A stretch of 64,000 nt of DNA from Bradyrhizobium sp. AZCC 1610 (GCF_036924515.1 NZ_JAZHRR010000001.1:3009001-3073000); one strand, 5' to 3'; shown: positions 7,514 to 15,653, counted from the stretch's first letter. Notes: generated by a model from the letters alone, not told the origin. A program made the numbers and translations.

Positions 7514-8001
7514 CCCCAAGGCGCACCTCGGGCGTGGTTGCGGTTCGCGAGTGCTCTCTCCAACGCTGCACAGAAAGCGCCGGGGTCGGCGCGTGTGTCA
7601 GCAGGTTTCTCTCCAACCGCACTGCATCCTTTGGGGCGCAGGTGGAATTTGTGGGCGGCGAGCCGGGATCAGTCTCTCGCGCTTTAGGGAGGCCGCCCTC
7701 CCGCCCATTCGAATAGCTCCAGCGGATTTGTTGGCGTGCCGCTGGTCACGCATTGGGTCCGGTCGCTCCCGGCTTCTCCGGTCAAAAGGTAGTCGGTCTC
7801 TCGTAATGGTGGGGTCTAGGCGGGGTCGCTTACTTCATGGTCGTTCTCCGTTGCAGCTTCGATCTCGTGACATCCCCCCACTGCAGCTCGCGAACGCCAC
7901 AAGGCAGGCGGCGCAGTGAGGGGACGAAAGGCCCCAGCAGATGGTTTGTGGGCTGCTGGCCCCACTCTGCGTCCGGTCGCTCGCGGTTCACCGGTCAAAA
8001 C
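7514..8001. other. Non-coding gap with two direct repeats
   Basis: About 490 bp without a convincing gene. It holds a direct repeat of about 31 bp with core GTCCGGTCGCTC...CCGGTCAAAA (7757-7787 and 7970-8000, near-identical) and a hairpin GGGAGG/CCTCCC near 7687-7702. On the minus strand there is also a ribosome site followed by ATG AAG TAA (7830-7838). I see no supported ORF. Confidence 0.5.
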
Positions 8002-8166
8002 TCAGCTGGACTGCTTCCGTAGCTCGTTCCGCTCGTGAACGAGGTATTCGTACGATGCCAGCAAGAAGCCGATCGGATCATCGCCGCCGCCCACGCCCTT
8101 GTTGCAGAGGAACTCAGCGACGCGCTGTTCATCAAGCGTGTAAGGCTTCTCTTCCAGGTTTCGCAT
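8002..8166 (-). CDS. Hypothetical protein, 54 aa
   Basis: Not obvious because of its size: ATG at 8166 overlaps the stop of the 110-aa gene (ATGA). The peptide starts MRNLEEKPYTLDEQRVAEFL and ends EYLVHERNELRKQSS. Helical and soluble. Function unknown. Confidence 0.55.
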   Translation of the reverse strand: MRNLEEKPYTLDEQRVAEFLCNKGVGGGDDPIGFLLASYEYLVHERNELRKQSS

Positions 8167-8498
8167 CACAGGACTCCAAGATGTTCGCCGTCCTCGTCGA
8201 AGACGGCCACATACCAGTGGCCATCGGAGGCCTGCTTGGCCTCGTAGGTCCAGTCGGGATCGTTGTCGTTGTTCGCCTTGGCGACCGCTTCTGCATCAGC
8301 CTGCCGCAGCCATTTGGTCTGCATCTGTTGGATCGACACGACAGCGTCCTCGTGTGAATTGGATGGCCGGATAGCGCCGGCCTCGCCACCGCGTTTGGGT
8401 CGCGGCAACCATATAAATACGCTACCCATTTCTCCGGGATCGCGAACGTCCTGCTCTGTGTATGGCGGGTCATCCTCGGCTGGCGTGCGGGACGCCAT
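8166..8498 (-). CDS. Hypothetical protein, 110 aa
   Basis: Starts MASRTPAEDDPPYTEQDVRD, with AGGAGAT immediately before the start. The C-terminal half has a beta-rich stretch (DGHWYVAVFDEDGEHLGVL). No domain assigned. Confidence 0.6.
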   Translation of the reverse strand: MASRTPAEDDPPYTEQDVRDPGEMGSVFIWLPRPKRGGEAGAIRPSNSHEDAVVSIQQMQTKWLRQADAEAVAKANNDNDPDWTYEAKQASDGHWYVAVFDEDGEHLGVL

Positions 8499-8578
8499 AT
8501 CTCCTAGACCCTAGTTTGAAGCCGCTGCGGATTTCCCCTGCCTTCTGGTGCGGACCGCTTTACCGCACCACCGGGGCC

Positions 8579-8809
8579 TCATCGTCGATAGATCCTCCCA
8601 ACCTCGGGAGGGTTCGACTTGTTCGATTTGAAGAGCGAACTGCAGCTCTTCACCATGATCTCGGCATCAAGCGCGCGGGCGAGATCCGGATCCCAGCGGT
8701 TCGCCCGCCAGTACAGATCGGCCTCAGTCACGATGCGGGCGGATGCCCGGATGCGCGCCTGAAATTCTTCGAACGTCCGACAGGTGCCGCCAGAGCCCGA
8801 CGCGATCAT
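8579..8809 (-). CDS. Hypothetical protein, 76 aa
   Basis: ATG at 8809 has AAGGTGA at good spacing and is preferred over the ATG at 8830. Starts MIASGSGGTCRTFEEFQARI. Basic and helical. Function unknown. Confidence 0.55.
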   Translation of the reverse strand: MIASGSGGTCRTFEEFQARIRASARIVTEADLYWRANRWDPDLARALDAEIMVKSCSSLFKSNKSNPPEVGRIYRR

Positions 8810-8816
8810 GGTAAGT

Positions 8817-8987
8817 TCACCTTGTCGCATGGGCCACCATCATCGTCCGATGCAGGTGCAGGTATACCCTGCACATCATCCGATAGCAGCGCTTCGCCAT
8901 CCGCTCGTCGCCCTCCCGCCACATGCGGTTGAGCTTGCGATGCAGGCGATCGGCGTCGAAGGCGTCAAGCCGCCGAAGGGTGAGCAT
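8817..8987 (-). CDS. Hypothetical basic protein, 56 aa
   Basis: ATG at 8987 behind GGAGGAG. Starts MLTLRRLDAFDADRLHRKLN; rich in Arg, Met and His, so possibly a nucleic-acid-binding peptide. Overlaps the upstream gene by 23 bp. Confidence 0.55.
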   Translation of the reverse strand: MLTLRRLDAFDADRLHRKLNRMWREGDERMAKRCYRMMCRVYLHLHRTMMVAHATR

Positions 8988-9144
8988 GGCGCTCCTCCAT
9001 GGTTGAGGTTTCGATGTAGTCTTCACGATCGAGCAGCTCGATCATGTCGGGGTCGACATCCACCCGCCAGCCGCCGATCGGCAGCGAGCAGGGGAGGGCA
9101 GCAGCGACGCAGAACGCGCCTTCGGTCTTCGCAGTCAGGATCAT
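8965..9144 (-). CDS. Hypothetical protein, 59 aa
   Basis: ATG at 9144 behind AAGAAGGAGG. Starts MILTAKTEGAFCVAAALPCS. Mixed hydrophobic/acidic small protein. ATGA overlap with the upstream gene. Confidence 0.55.
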   Translation of the reverse strand: MILTAKTEGAFCVAAALPCSLPIGGWRVDVDPDMIELLDREDYIETSTMEERHAHPSAA

Positions 9145-9317
9145 GCTGCCTCCTTCTTGTGTGCCGGCGACAGCTCGGCCTCGGTGCGCAACCACCGCAG
9201 CTTCTCGACATCTCGGACGACGTATTCGCCCTCCGAAATGTCGACGATCTGGCCGATGAACGACGGTTTCGAGCCGCGCCGGGCCGACTTGACCCATTCG
9301 CCCTTTTTGAACTTCAT
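9141..9317 (-). CDS. Small SH3/KOW-like protein, 58 aa
   Basis: Reads MKFKKGEWVKSARRGSKPSF and then IGQIVDISEGEYVVRDVEKL, a pattern of short strands with KGEWV and G.IVDI.EGEYVV that resembles a single small beta barrel. ATGA overlaps at both ends. Fold assignment is inference. Confidence 0.6.
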   Translation of the reverse strand: MKFKKGEWVKSARRGSKPSFIGQIVDISEGEYVVRDVEKLRWLRTEAELSPAHKKEAA

Positions 9318-9550
9318 CAGTCCAGCTCCAGGCCTTCGAGGTTGTTGTGGACGGCCTTGAGCCGGTAGTTCCGGCCTTCCCTGACATGCAGAGAGGCGAA
9401 GATGATCGTCTGCGTCGCCGTAACTTCGGCGAAGAACGTGCGGGCATCCGCCTCGAAGGCGAAGGTGTCGGTGTAGGCCTCGCCGATCGAGACGTGCGTC
9501 ACCTTGGCCATCTTCCGGGTGTAGGCGAGATCGTCAGGCTTGTTCGCCAT
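9317..9550 (-). CDS. Hypothetical protein, 77 aa
   Basis: Starts MANKPDDLAYTRKMAKVTHV. Alternating polar/hydrophobic strands suggest a small beta-rich fold. Coupled by ATGA to the next gene. Function unknown. Confidence 0.6.
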   Translation of the reverse strand: MANKPDDLAYTRKMAKVTHVSIGEAYTDTFAFEADARTFFAEVTATQTIIFASLHVREGRNYRLKAVHNNLEGLELD

Positions 9551-9553
9551 GGC

Positions 9554-9736
9554 TCAGGTCCCGATGAACTTGCGGACGCCGGCCGCCAGTTGCGCATCGT
9601 CGGCGCCGTCAGCGATCAGCTGCTCGGCGAAGGCGTAGACCGCGGTGATCGAGGTCATGGGGATCAGCACCCCGGTGACCGCGCGCTGGATGCGGGCAGC
9701 GTCGGCCGCCTGCTGCTTCTTGGTGCGCTTCCTCAC
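9554..9736 (-). CDS. Small hypothetical protein, 60 aa
   Basis: Starts MRKRTKKQQAADAARIQRAV with a basic N-terminus, followed by a hydrophobic helix (VLIPMTSITAVYAFAEQLI). It may associate with the membrane. Family unknown. Confidence 0.55.
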   Translation of the reverse strand: MRKRTKKQQAADAARIQRAVTGVLIPMTSITAVYAFAEQLIADGADDAQLAAGVRKFIGT

Positions 9737-10122
9737 GACTGCACCTCCTCGGCCTGCTTGGCCTTCTCGATGCCAAGATCAAGGAGAGCCAGAACGCCGG
9801 GGTGGCCGGTCTCGTCGTTGCAATATGCCGAGCCATCATTGACCGCGACATAACTGTGCTTGCCGCTGGCCTCTTGGAGGACCCCGCGCAAAAACTCGGA
9901 TGTCTTGAAGTAGTGCTCGTCCCGGACCCAATGGCCGAACGCATCGATGTGAACGTCGGATGCCTTGGCGATCGCGCCATCGAGGCAGAAGCAGGTGGCG
10001 TTCGGGGCGTCGAGGGTAACCGGCTCGCCGGCCGCATCCCGGGCGTGGGCGTGCTTCGTCCAGTGCGCGGGGTCGGCGATGATCGCCCTGGCGGCGATCA
10101 GGGTTTCGGATATCTTCCGCAT
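9733..10122 (-). CDS. DUF6197-like protein, 129 aa
   Basis: The N-terminal half reads AARAIIADPAHWTKHAHARD followed by DAPNATCFCLDGAIAKA. This matches the pattern I know from DUF6197 (helix, P..W....AR...G, then A..(C)C..GA). The family is common in phages and alphaproteobacteria with no known function. ATGA overlap with the 60-aa gene downstream. Confidence 0.65.
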   Translation of the reverse strand: MRKISETLIAARAIIADPAHWTKHAHARDAAGEPVTLDAPNATCFCLDGAIAKASDVHIDAFGHWVRDEHYFKTSEFLRGVLQEASGKHSYVAVNDGSAYCNDETGHPGVLALLDLGIEKAKQAEEVQS

Positions 10123-10125
10123 GGC

Positions 10126-10377
10126 TCAAGCCTTTCCCGGTTCAGACCAGACGAGGTCGATCACGTCAGCGAGGCGCGACGAGGCGTAGCCGACCAGCTT
10201 GTCGCCGGTTGCCATGAACGGCTCGACGCCCATCTTGCGGGTGATGACGTAGGCGCGTCCGGCCTCGTTCTCGAAGGTGAATGCGTCCTCGCCCTTGCGC
10301 AGGTAGTAGTCGGCGAGTTTCATCGCGCGGTCCCGCGACTCGATCACGGCCGGGTCGATATTGTGGATCAACAGCAT
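10126..10377 (-). CDS. Hypothetical protein, 83 aa
   Basis: Starts MLLIHNIDPAVIESRDRAMK. Small alpha/beta protein with YYLRKGEDAFTFENEAGRAY. Function unknown. Confidence 0.6.
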   Translation of the reverse strand: MLLIHNIDPAVIESRDRAMKLADYYLRKGEDAFTFENEAGRAYVITRKMGVEPFMATGDKLVGYASSRLADVIDLVWSEPGKA

Positions 10378-10386
10378 GGCCGCACC

Positions 10387-10608
10387 TCAGAACTGGTAGA
10401 CGTTGTTCTGGGTGACGAGCAGTCGACGCTCGAAGTCGATCGAGCGCAGAGCAGAGGTGACGCACACCTCGCCCTTGCTGCCGCCGATCTTGTCGTGATC
10501 CTCGCCCATCACGACCAGGGCCTTGACCACGCCCGACAGCGGCATCTGATTGACCGGTGCGCCGATTGCGTCGGCGAAACCGAGTAGCTTGCAGGTGAAC
10601 ATACGCAT
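10387..10608 (-). CDS. Hypothetical protein, 73 aa
   Basis: ATG at 10608 behind GGAGACGCAC; an ATG two codons later and an earlier in-frame ATG at 10674 are less well placed. Starts MRMFTCKLLGFADAIGAPVN. First gene of the leftward unit controlled by the operator at 10637-10652. Confidence 0.6.
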   Translation of the reverse strand: MRMFTCKLLGFADAIGAPVNQMPLSGVVKALVVMGEDHDKIGGSKGEVCVTSALRSIDFERRLLVTQNNVYQF

Positions 10609-10630
10609 GTGCGTCTCCGTTGCGGCCTCG

Positions 10631-10666
10631 TTTGCACTAGCTTTCATGCAAATGCAAGAGCAAATT
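10631..10666. promoter_or_regulatory. Operator cluster (TAGC-TTTCAT-GCAAA plus half-sites)
   Basis: One palindrome with a degenerate left arm (10637-10652), flanked by TTTGC (10631) and two further GCAAx half-sites (about 10653-10665). It lies upstream of the leftward unit beginning with the 73-aa gene. Confidence 0.55.
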
Positions 10667-10711
10667 TCGGCCATGTTTGTGTGAGAGAAAGGGAGGGTCG
10701 GAAGGCCCTGA

Positions 10712-10942
10712 TCAGGCCCTCGATAATTCGGAAATAAATCCCGAAAAAACTGGCCGCGAGGGAATTACGATCCCGATTTCGAAGGCCGACTCGAGATCCT
10801 CGACCGTGTTCCGGACCACATCAGCCGGGATGCCACGAGACCCCAGAACGCAGGCCGCCTCGGCCAGCACCGCCGACTGGGAGGGGGTAATGCCGGACCG
10901 GCAAGAGTAGGTCTGGTACAGGTGCAAGAGACGATTGCGCAT
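10712..10942 (-). CDS. Hypothetical protein, 76 aa
   Basis: ATG at 10942 behind GGAGGAACC. Starts MRNRLLHLYQTYSCRSGITP. Helical protein with a pattern reminiscent of a small helix-turn-helix (TPSQSAVLAEAACVLGSRGI), but not clear enough to call. Confidence 0.55.
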   Translation of the reverse strand: MRNRLLHLYQTYSCRSGITPSQSAVLAEAACVLGSRGIPADVVRNTVEDLESAFEIGIVIPSRPVFSGFISELSRA

Positions 10943-11402
10943 TGGTTCCTCCATGCGTGTTGAGCCCGGCAGAGCCAGGGCAGACAGATCAAATCTTCAA
11001 GAAAATCAGCGCTAAACGGGCCGCCCGGATTTCGCGGGCCGCCGGACCAACAGCACCTCAGGCATTAGCCAGAGACGTAGGTGCATAAGGGACAGAGAGA
11101 GACGGGACAGGGGATGGAGAGGGGGACAGCGTGATCCTCAGAGCCACTCCAACCAGCCGGTTTGCAGTCAGGATTTGCGAGATCCACAGCGTTTGCAGCG
11201 ACAAACCGGAGAACCAGCGTTAGGTTCGTCGACCCGCCTCTTGCCTGCGCCATAAAAGCGAATTTGCATTTGCTCGCCAATCCGCTGGATTTGCACCCTT
11301 GCGACCACAACATATAGCGTGCGCAGGTGCCATATCGGTATCAGAGTGTTCAAAATCACGGCTGGACACTCCCTGCGTGACTAGATGTTGATAATTCAGC
11401 GC
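10943..11402. promoter_or_regulatory. 460-bp non-coding control region
   Basis: No supported gene. It contains at least five TTTGC half-sites (near 11161, 11174, 11191, 11264 and 11290) and an inverted repeat CCGGTTTG (11157-11164) / CAAACCGG (11202-11209) enclosing three of them. This looks like a regulatory region for one or both flanking leftward units. Confidence 0.45.
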
Positions 11403-11606
11403 TCAGCGGCGCATCGGTGTGAGGCGCTCGAGCCAGTCATCGACGTAGCGATGGGCTTGGATGCCGCGTTCGTCCTTGAGGATGGCTTCGCGGAACTGGG
11501 CGTTGATCGCAGCCGTCTGGTCGAACAGCGAGGGGCGCGTCTCGATCAGCTCGCGCAGGCGTGCAGCTGCTGAGCCGATGCCGGTTCGCTTAGATGACGC
11601 CGGCAT
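11403..11606 (-). CDS. Hypothetical protein, 67 aa
   Basis: ATG at 11606 behind GGAGGCATCC. Starts MPASSKRTGIGSAAARLREL. Helical and basic. Overlaps the end of the upstream membrane peptide gene by 17 bp. Confidence 0.55.
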   Translation of the reverse strand: MPASSKRTGIGSAAARLRELIETRPSLFDQTAAINAQFREAILKDERGIQAHRYVDDWLERLTPMRR

Positions 11607-11709
11607 GGATGCCTCCGAGGGTCCATCCGGCATAGGCCATGGCCAGCAGGAAGGTGATGCCGATGGCGTATTCGAGCGCGCTGTCGATCTTGCGGTTCAG
11701 GATGTTCAT
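11590..11709 (-). CDS. Small membrane protein, 39 aa
   Basis: ATG at 11709 in an ATGA overlap with the upstream stop and preceded by GAGAGGACC. The peptide MNILNRKIDSALEYAIGITF continues into one clear membrane helix (AIGITFLLAMAYAGWTLGGI). Role unknown. Confidence 0.55.
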   Translation of the reverse strand: MNILNRKIDSALEYAIGITFLLAMAYAGWTLGGIHAGVI

Positions 11710-12164
11710 TTGGTCCTCTCGGTCAGGCCAAAGCCGGAGACGGCGATGCGCTTGGAGAACGGGTTGATGCGGATGACGCCACGGGCACGGCCGGATGCGT
11801 CCTCGACGGTGACGGTTCGGTGCTGACGCGGATCGGGCGGAAGCTCGCAGTCCGGGCCAGATGACCGATCGGGCGTACGGCGCTTACGGGGGCGCTCGAA
11901 CTTGATCGGACCGGAGGGAGCCGGCGAGTAGATCGATTTGGGCTCAGCCTTGCGCGACACCTTGACCAGGCCAGGCGTGACTGCCTTGCAGTCGGGGATG
12001 TCGAACGTGTCGTACTCGGTCAGGAAGTCGTTGAACCGGGCGTACGACTCGGCGTCCTCGTCGACCGTGACAGGCTCGACGGGCGCGGTGGTCTTGGCAC
12101 GCTTGACGCGCTGCTGCTTGGCCAGCTCGACCGAGCGCAGGATGGCTGCGATGTTCTTGGACAT
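11706..12164 (-). CDS. Hypothetical basic protein, 152 aa
   Basis: ATG at 12164 (MSKNIAAILRSVELAKQQRV) is chosen over an upstream in-frame ATG that lies inside the preceding gene. Lys/Arg- and Pro-rich in the middle, likely partly disordered, with a small C-terminal strand-rich part. Function unknown. Confidence 0.6.
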   Translation of the reverse strand: MSKNIAAILRSVELAKQQRVKRAKTTAPVEPVTVDEDAESYARFNDFLTEYDTFDIPDCKAVTPGLVKVSRKAEPKSIYSPAPSGPIKFERPRKRRTPDRSSGPDCELPPDPRQHRTVTVEDASGRARGVIRINPFSKRIAVSGFGLTERTK

Positions 12165-12171
12165 GGGGATC

Positions 12172-12393
12172 TCAGGCGTATTCGAGGGAGAGGTTGCGGG
12201 CGACGACTTGGCTCCAGCAGCCGAGGCGTGCGTGTTCCTCGCGCAGGTAGCCGTGCATCTCGTCGGCATCCATGAACGCCAGCTCCTCGCGCAGGGAGAG
12301 GATGTCGTCGTCGCTGATGGCGTGGGGGATGGCGTGTTCGCGGCGCAGGTTATCGGCCACGTTGCGGCGGACCGCAGCGGTTCGGAAGGTCAT
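12172..12393 (-). CDS. Hypothetical protein, 73 aa
   Basis: Starts MTFRTAAVRRNVADNLRREH. All-helical, acidic in the middle. It is the most upstream gene of this leftward unit. Function unknown. Confidence 0.55.
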   Translation of the reverse strand: MTFRTAAVRRNVADNLRREHAIPHAISDDDILSLREELAFMDADEMHGYLREEHARLGCWSQVVARNLSLEYA

Positions 12394-12514
12394 GGGAAAA
12401 CTCAGTGAAGAGGGGGTGGGGGTGTCGTGTGGACTGTCGAAAATTGACTAAATGAAACGTTGGATGTGCATCCGGGGCCCCGGAGAAAATCCGGGACTTG
12501 AGCACGCCAGAAGC

Positions 12515-12530
12515 CCCCGCCCCGTAGGGC
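12515..12530 (-). terminator. Hairpin downstream of the 256-aa gene
   Basis: CCGCCC-CGTA-GGGCGG in the gap after the leftward 256-aa gene. There is no U-run, so it is a weak candidate. Confidence 0.3.
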
Positions 12531-12565
12531 GGAGGTTCCAGCTACTCCGTGGGTTGTGAGGGAAC

Positions 12566-13336
12566 TTAGGCCGCGGCTTGGATCAATTCCGGAGTGGCTT
12601 CCGCGATGGCTTCCGCGTCCGCGTCCGCAAAGGCTTCCGTAACGGCGGCTTCCGTTGCAACCCGTTCCACGTAAAGCGCCTGAATGCGCTCGGCGAGGAT
12701 GGCCAAATCGGTCATGGTCATATCGCCCGCCTTCTTAACGATGGCGTCAATCGGGTTGGTTTCCGGCTTTGCCTTTGGGGTTGGCGAAAGCGCGCTTTCA
12801 AGTTCCGCATACGTGGAACCGTAGGACGTGGCCACGAATTCGGCGAAATGCGCCATCTGCCCTTGTGCGTCCGCGCCAGCCTCTTTCAAGGCCTTGAGGT
12901 TCCGGAGCATGTCGGCATGGTTGGTCACAACGTCAGCCATCAGGCGGAACGATTGCGTTTTCAGCCGCGCCAGCCCGTCAATGAGCCGGGAACCTTTGGC
13001 CTTCTTGTCCACGTATTCGGCCGCCGCCTTGCGCCGCGTTTCCGGCTTCATTGCCGCGAAACCCGCAACAAGGTGTTGCGTATCGCGCCAAACCGGGTTG
13101 CCCTTGAAGGCGAATTCCTTCAGGAAGGCGCGGAACGTGGCCTTGTTGGCCTTGATACTGGTTTCGCTTTCCAGCGTTTCGCCCGTTTCCATCCGTTCCA
13201 ACTGCTTTGCAGCTAGAACAAGCCCGAGTGCCACGGTAGCGTCATAGCACGCGCTATCAACGCCAGAGACGGAACGGACCGCGTTGGAAAGGGCAATCTG
13301 CCCTAGCGTCTTGGGATTGTTTGCCGGGTTGGTCAT
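12566..13336 (-). CDS. Hypothetical protein, 256 aa
   Basis: Starts MTNPANNPKTLGQIALSNAV. Predominantly helical with a long middle coiled region and an Ala/Glu-rich tail. Its codon choice (many GAA, TTC and TCC) and local composition look different from the small genes to its left, and it borders the AT-rich region, so it may have a separate origin. No recognised domain. Position beside a possible origin makes a replication or maintenance role conceivable, but this is only context. Confidence 0.6.
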   Translation of the reverse strand: MTNPANNPKTLGQIALSNAVRSVSGVDSACYDATVALGLVLAAKQLERMETGETLESETSIKANKATFRAFLKEFAFKGNPVWRDTQHLVAGFAAMKPETRRKAAAEYVDKKAKGSRLIDGLARLKTQSFRLMADVVTNHADMLRNLKALKEAGADAQGQMAHFAEFVATSYGSTYAELESALSPTPKAKPETNPIDAIVKKAGDMTMTDLAILAERIQALYVERVATEAAVTEAFADADAEAIAEATPELIQAAA

Positions 13337-13439
13337 TTGCTTTCGTCCTTTCGTTTGTCCGGGTGTCCGGAGGAAAATTCAGTTTCAGACATGGCTTTCC
13401 CGTGCTCTGAAAACTACGTTTTCAAACGCGCGTGGGGCG

Positions 13440-13860
13440 AAACCCCTTGCCAACTCCCGCTATATGCAGGCACAAATAGACAATATCAGCCCAAATCGAA
13501 TTGAGAACTATAAAAATAAGTCATTGAAAACAAAGGAGAATTTCCATTGTCTTTTGCATTCTAGATTGATCCATGCAATTGCATCGAACAACAATTCTCC
13601 TTTGCATTCAATGACTTATGACCAATGCAAACGAATGATCGAAACGCCTTTTGCAATTGGAATGTTTACGCTGTAAAGATGTGGACCAAAACAAGAACAT
13701 ACCTGTATTAAAATACCTGTTTTCAGTCATTCATCTAATACTTTGGTCTAGTCTATTATTTGGAAGAAAAAACTACGGCAGGTCGATTTGGAAGAAGAAT
13801 TTTTTATTTGACGTAGCCCCCTCGGTCGGGCGTCACCCCAAAACTTTCTACGCCTAAAAG
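13440..13860. other. AT-rich non-coding region, candidate replication origin or control locus
   Basis: The only markedly AT-rich stretch in the window. It contains a long imperfect inverted repeat, a perfect palindrome ATGCAATTGCAT (13573-13584) and several TTGCAT/ATGCAA words (near 13554, 13602, 13624 and 13644). No ORF with a ribosome site is present. Such sequence is typical of origins or strong divergent promoter regions; the choice between them is open. Confidence 0.5.
13516..13619. repeat. 27-bp inverted repeat with 50-bp spacer
   Basis: Arm 13516-13542 (begins ATAAGTCATTGAA, ends CAAAGGAGAATT) pairs with 13593-13619 with two mismatches. The spacer contains the palindrome ATGCAATTGCAT. 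The whole could extrude as a cruciform or serve as a dimer-binding site. Confidence 0.75.
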
Positions 13861-14358
13861 GCCATTTACGAGCTGGGGCGAGGGGATGCGACGATCTGAT
13901 GCCCTGGATCATCAGCCGAGGGCGGGGAGGAGCTGGCGGCCTACGCCTGGCGCTCTGGAGCCCCGATCTGGCGGGCCCCTCCATGGGCTTCCCTAGCGGT
14001 TTGAGAGCCTGTGCGCATTCGTGCAAATCTGGCGGGCCGCGAGAGGGGGCGGCCCTCGGAAAAGACCCCCCTTCTCGGGAGGTTCACGGCGCGCTGGCGC
14101 GCATGACCGGCGAGGGCTTCGCCCTGGAAGAGACCAACACGGCCCGCGGCGCGGCTCCGGTCGAGGAAATCAGCCTCCAGCCCTGCAGGCACAGGCATTC
14201 AGCCCAAAACGGGCCGCCGAGGGAATCACCCCGCGTGCCGGTCGATATGCTGACTCGGAATACCTCGATGCGCACGACCCTGTCAGAAAACGCCGTAGCT
14301 TTTTGGTGACACCCCCCGGCCTGTTCCAAAGTACCCCCTTGTTCGGGTGGTCACCGGG
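13861..14358. other. GC-rich non-coding stretch
   Basis: About 500 bp with open frames only by virtue of GC content and none with a ribosome site. It contains a hairpin AGGGC-TTC-GCCCT (about 14110-14124) similar to the REP-like hairpins further right. I see no gene. Confidence 0.45.
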
Positions 14359-14388
14359 CGGGCGTGGGTAGCGAGCGCTTCGCGCTGA
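14359..14388 (+). repeat. REP-like 30-bp repeat, copy 1
   Basis: CGGGCGTGGGTAGCGAGCGC continuing into TTCGCGCTGA. The second half folds as AGCGC-TTC-GCGCT. Identical 30-bp copies occur at 14597 and 16335. Confidence 0.8.
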
Positions 14389-14402
14389 ATGTAGAATGCC
14401 CC

Positions 14403-14609
14403 ATGACCCGCGAACCCAAGCTTGCCCGGTACACCATCCGCCGCGATGCCTTCGGCTGGTCAATCATCGACGCGATGACGGGACAGGTGGCCTGTCGGGA
14501 CAACGTTACCCTCTCCGGCCTTAGTGCTGAGGACGCCGACGACCTCGCCGACGGCCTGTCATGGCTGGCCCGCCGGGACCAGGAGCGTCTCGACGACGGG
14601 CGTGGGTAG
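14403..14609 (+). CDS. Conserved hypothetical protein, 68 aa
   Basis: Starts MTREPKLARYTIRRDAFGWS, with IIDAMTGQVA and a DADDLADGLSWL ending. I recall similar short proteins (strand-turn-strand, W.V.D..TG, then EDADDLADLLN) from Rhizobiales genomes. The stop codon lies inside the second REP-like repeat. Function unknown. First gene of the host-like block. Confidence 0.6.
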   Translation: MTREPKLARYTIRRDAFGWSIIDAMTGQVACRDNVTLSGLSAEDADDLADGLSWLARRDQERLDDGRG

Positions 14610-14626
14610 CGAGCGCTTCGCGCTGA
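14597..14626 (+). repeat. REP-like 30-bp repeat, copy 2
   Basis: Identical to the copy at 14359. The TAG inside it (14607-14609) ends the 68-aa gene. It could act as a 3' stem-loop for that transcript. Confidence 0.8.
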
Positions 14627-14826
14627 TAGAAGCTCCAGTCCGCGCCGGCCGCCCGAGCATGAGCGACCGGCGAGGAAGGAGGACGCCCGGTCTGGGGGCT
14701 TTGGGGGCATAGAGGCCGGGCCACCTCGTGGCATGCAGTCCAGCACGCAAACGCCAACGCCGTCTACCCGCAAACGTTCGTGCAAATCACGATGGAACGT
14801 CGTGTGAACAAACCGGGTGCGAGGCC

Positions 14827-15015
14827 TCAGCGCTGGTGGCCCAGGCCGATTCCGAGCTGGTGCGCCTTCGCCCGCAACGCAGGCACTGTGCGCTTCATCT
14901 GTTTGGAGATCTTGGCTATCGGCGTCTTGGCCTTCGAGTGCGCCTTCAGAGACTTGACGTCATCGCGAGTGTATTCCCGCCGGGTGACCGGCGCTTTCTT
15001 CTTCGAATTTGGCAT
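14827..15015 (-). CDS. Myb/SANT-like small DNA-binding protein, 62 aa
   Basis: Starts MPNSKKKAPVTRREYTRDDV, then LKAHSKAKTPIAKISKQMKR and ALRAKAHQLGIGLGHQR. This is a widespread Rhizobiales small protein with a tri-helical Myb/SANT-like pattern (an initial basic tail, a helix, then a K/R-rich recognition helix). DNA binding is inferred from the fold. It lies alone on the minus strand. Confidence 0.65.
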   Translation of the reverse strand: MPNSKKKAPVTRREYTRDDVKSLKAHSKAKTPIAKISKQMKRTVPALRAKAHQLGIGLGHQR

Positions 15016-15290
15016 GAGATCCCCAATGTAGAAACGATAGTCGGCTGCAACGCCATGAGGCTGTGAATTGTTCCGCGTGGCCGCGACTGGCCCCCAGTCA
15101 GCCGTGACCGATGACTGGGGCCGTCCCCGGATCGCGCCGCAGTGAGGTTTAGGATCCCCGCGGCGCCGTGGGCAATCCCCGTGCGCAGCAAACGTTCCTT
15201 GTGCAAATGTTTCCGGCGAATGCGAATTGCTGGCTTGCAAATCGTCCGCAGGGCTGGCAGGAAAACGCCACATTCATCTGAGGCTAATTC

Positions 15291-15653
15291 ATGCGTTTGC
15301 TTTTGTTCCCCGTCCTCCTTTTGCTTGCCGGCTGCAACGGATCCGACGAACCCAAGATGGTTGCCGGTCAGATGCCGGCCTGCGACAGCAAGTTCACCCG
15401 CGAGCTGCTGGTCAACGCCATCCATCAGTCGCCGTATGGCGTAAAGGTCGTCCAAGTCGGAAGCATCGGCCCCCTGAGCGGCGACAATGCAAAGCCTCAG
15501 ACACCCGAGCCGCCCGTCGAGGCGGACGGCCAGCGTTTCTGTCAGTCACACCTGTTCACGAATGCGGGCGAGGGCGACGTCTATTTTTACCTGAAGTGGA
15601 TGGACGCCAAGAAGGAGAAGGTCTGGCTGCAACTCACCGTCTCGACGATCTGA
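15291..15653 (+). CDS. Predicted lipoprotein, 120 aa
   Basis: The N-terminus MRLLLFPVLLLLAGC is a textbook lipoprotein signal with lipobox LAGC. The mature part contains two more Cys and a compact domain ending FYLKWMDAKKEKVWLQLTVS. Exported to the envelope. Function unknown; possibly a lysogenic-conversion or immunity factor, or host cargo. Confidence 0.7.
   Translation: MRLLLFPVLLLLAGCNGSDEPKMVAGQMPACDSKFTRELLVNAIHQSPYGVKVVQVGSIGPLSGDNAKPQTPEPPVEADGQRFCQSHLFTNAGEGDVYFYLKWMDAKKEKVWLQLTVSTI

Noticed and set aside
13899-14309. 136-aa rightward open frame
   Set aside because: Arg/Pro/Gly-rich without ribosome site; typical of random GC-rich DNA.
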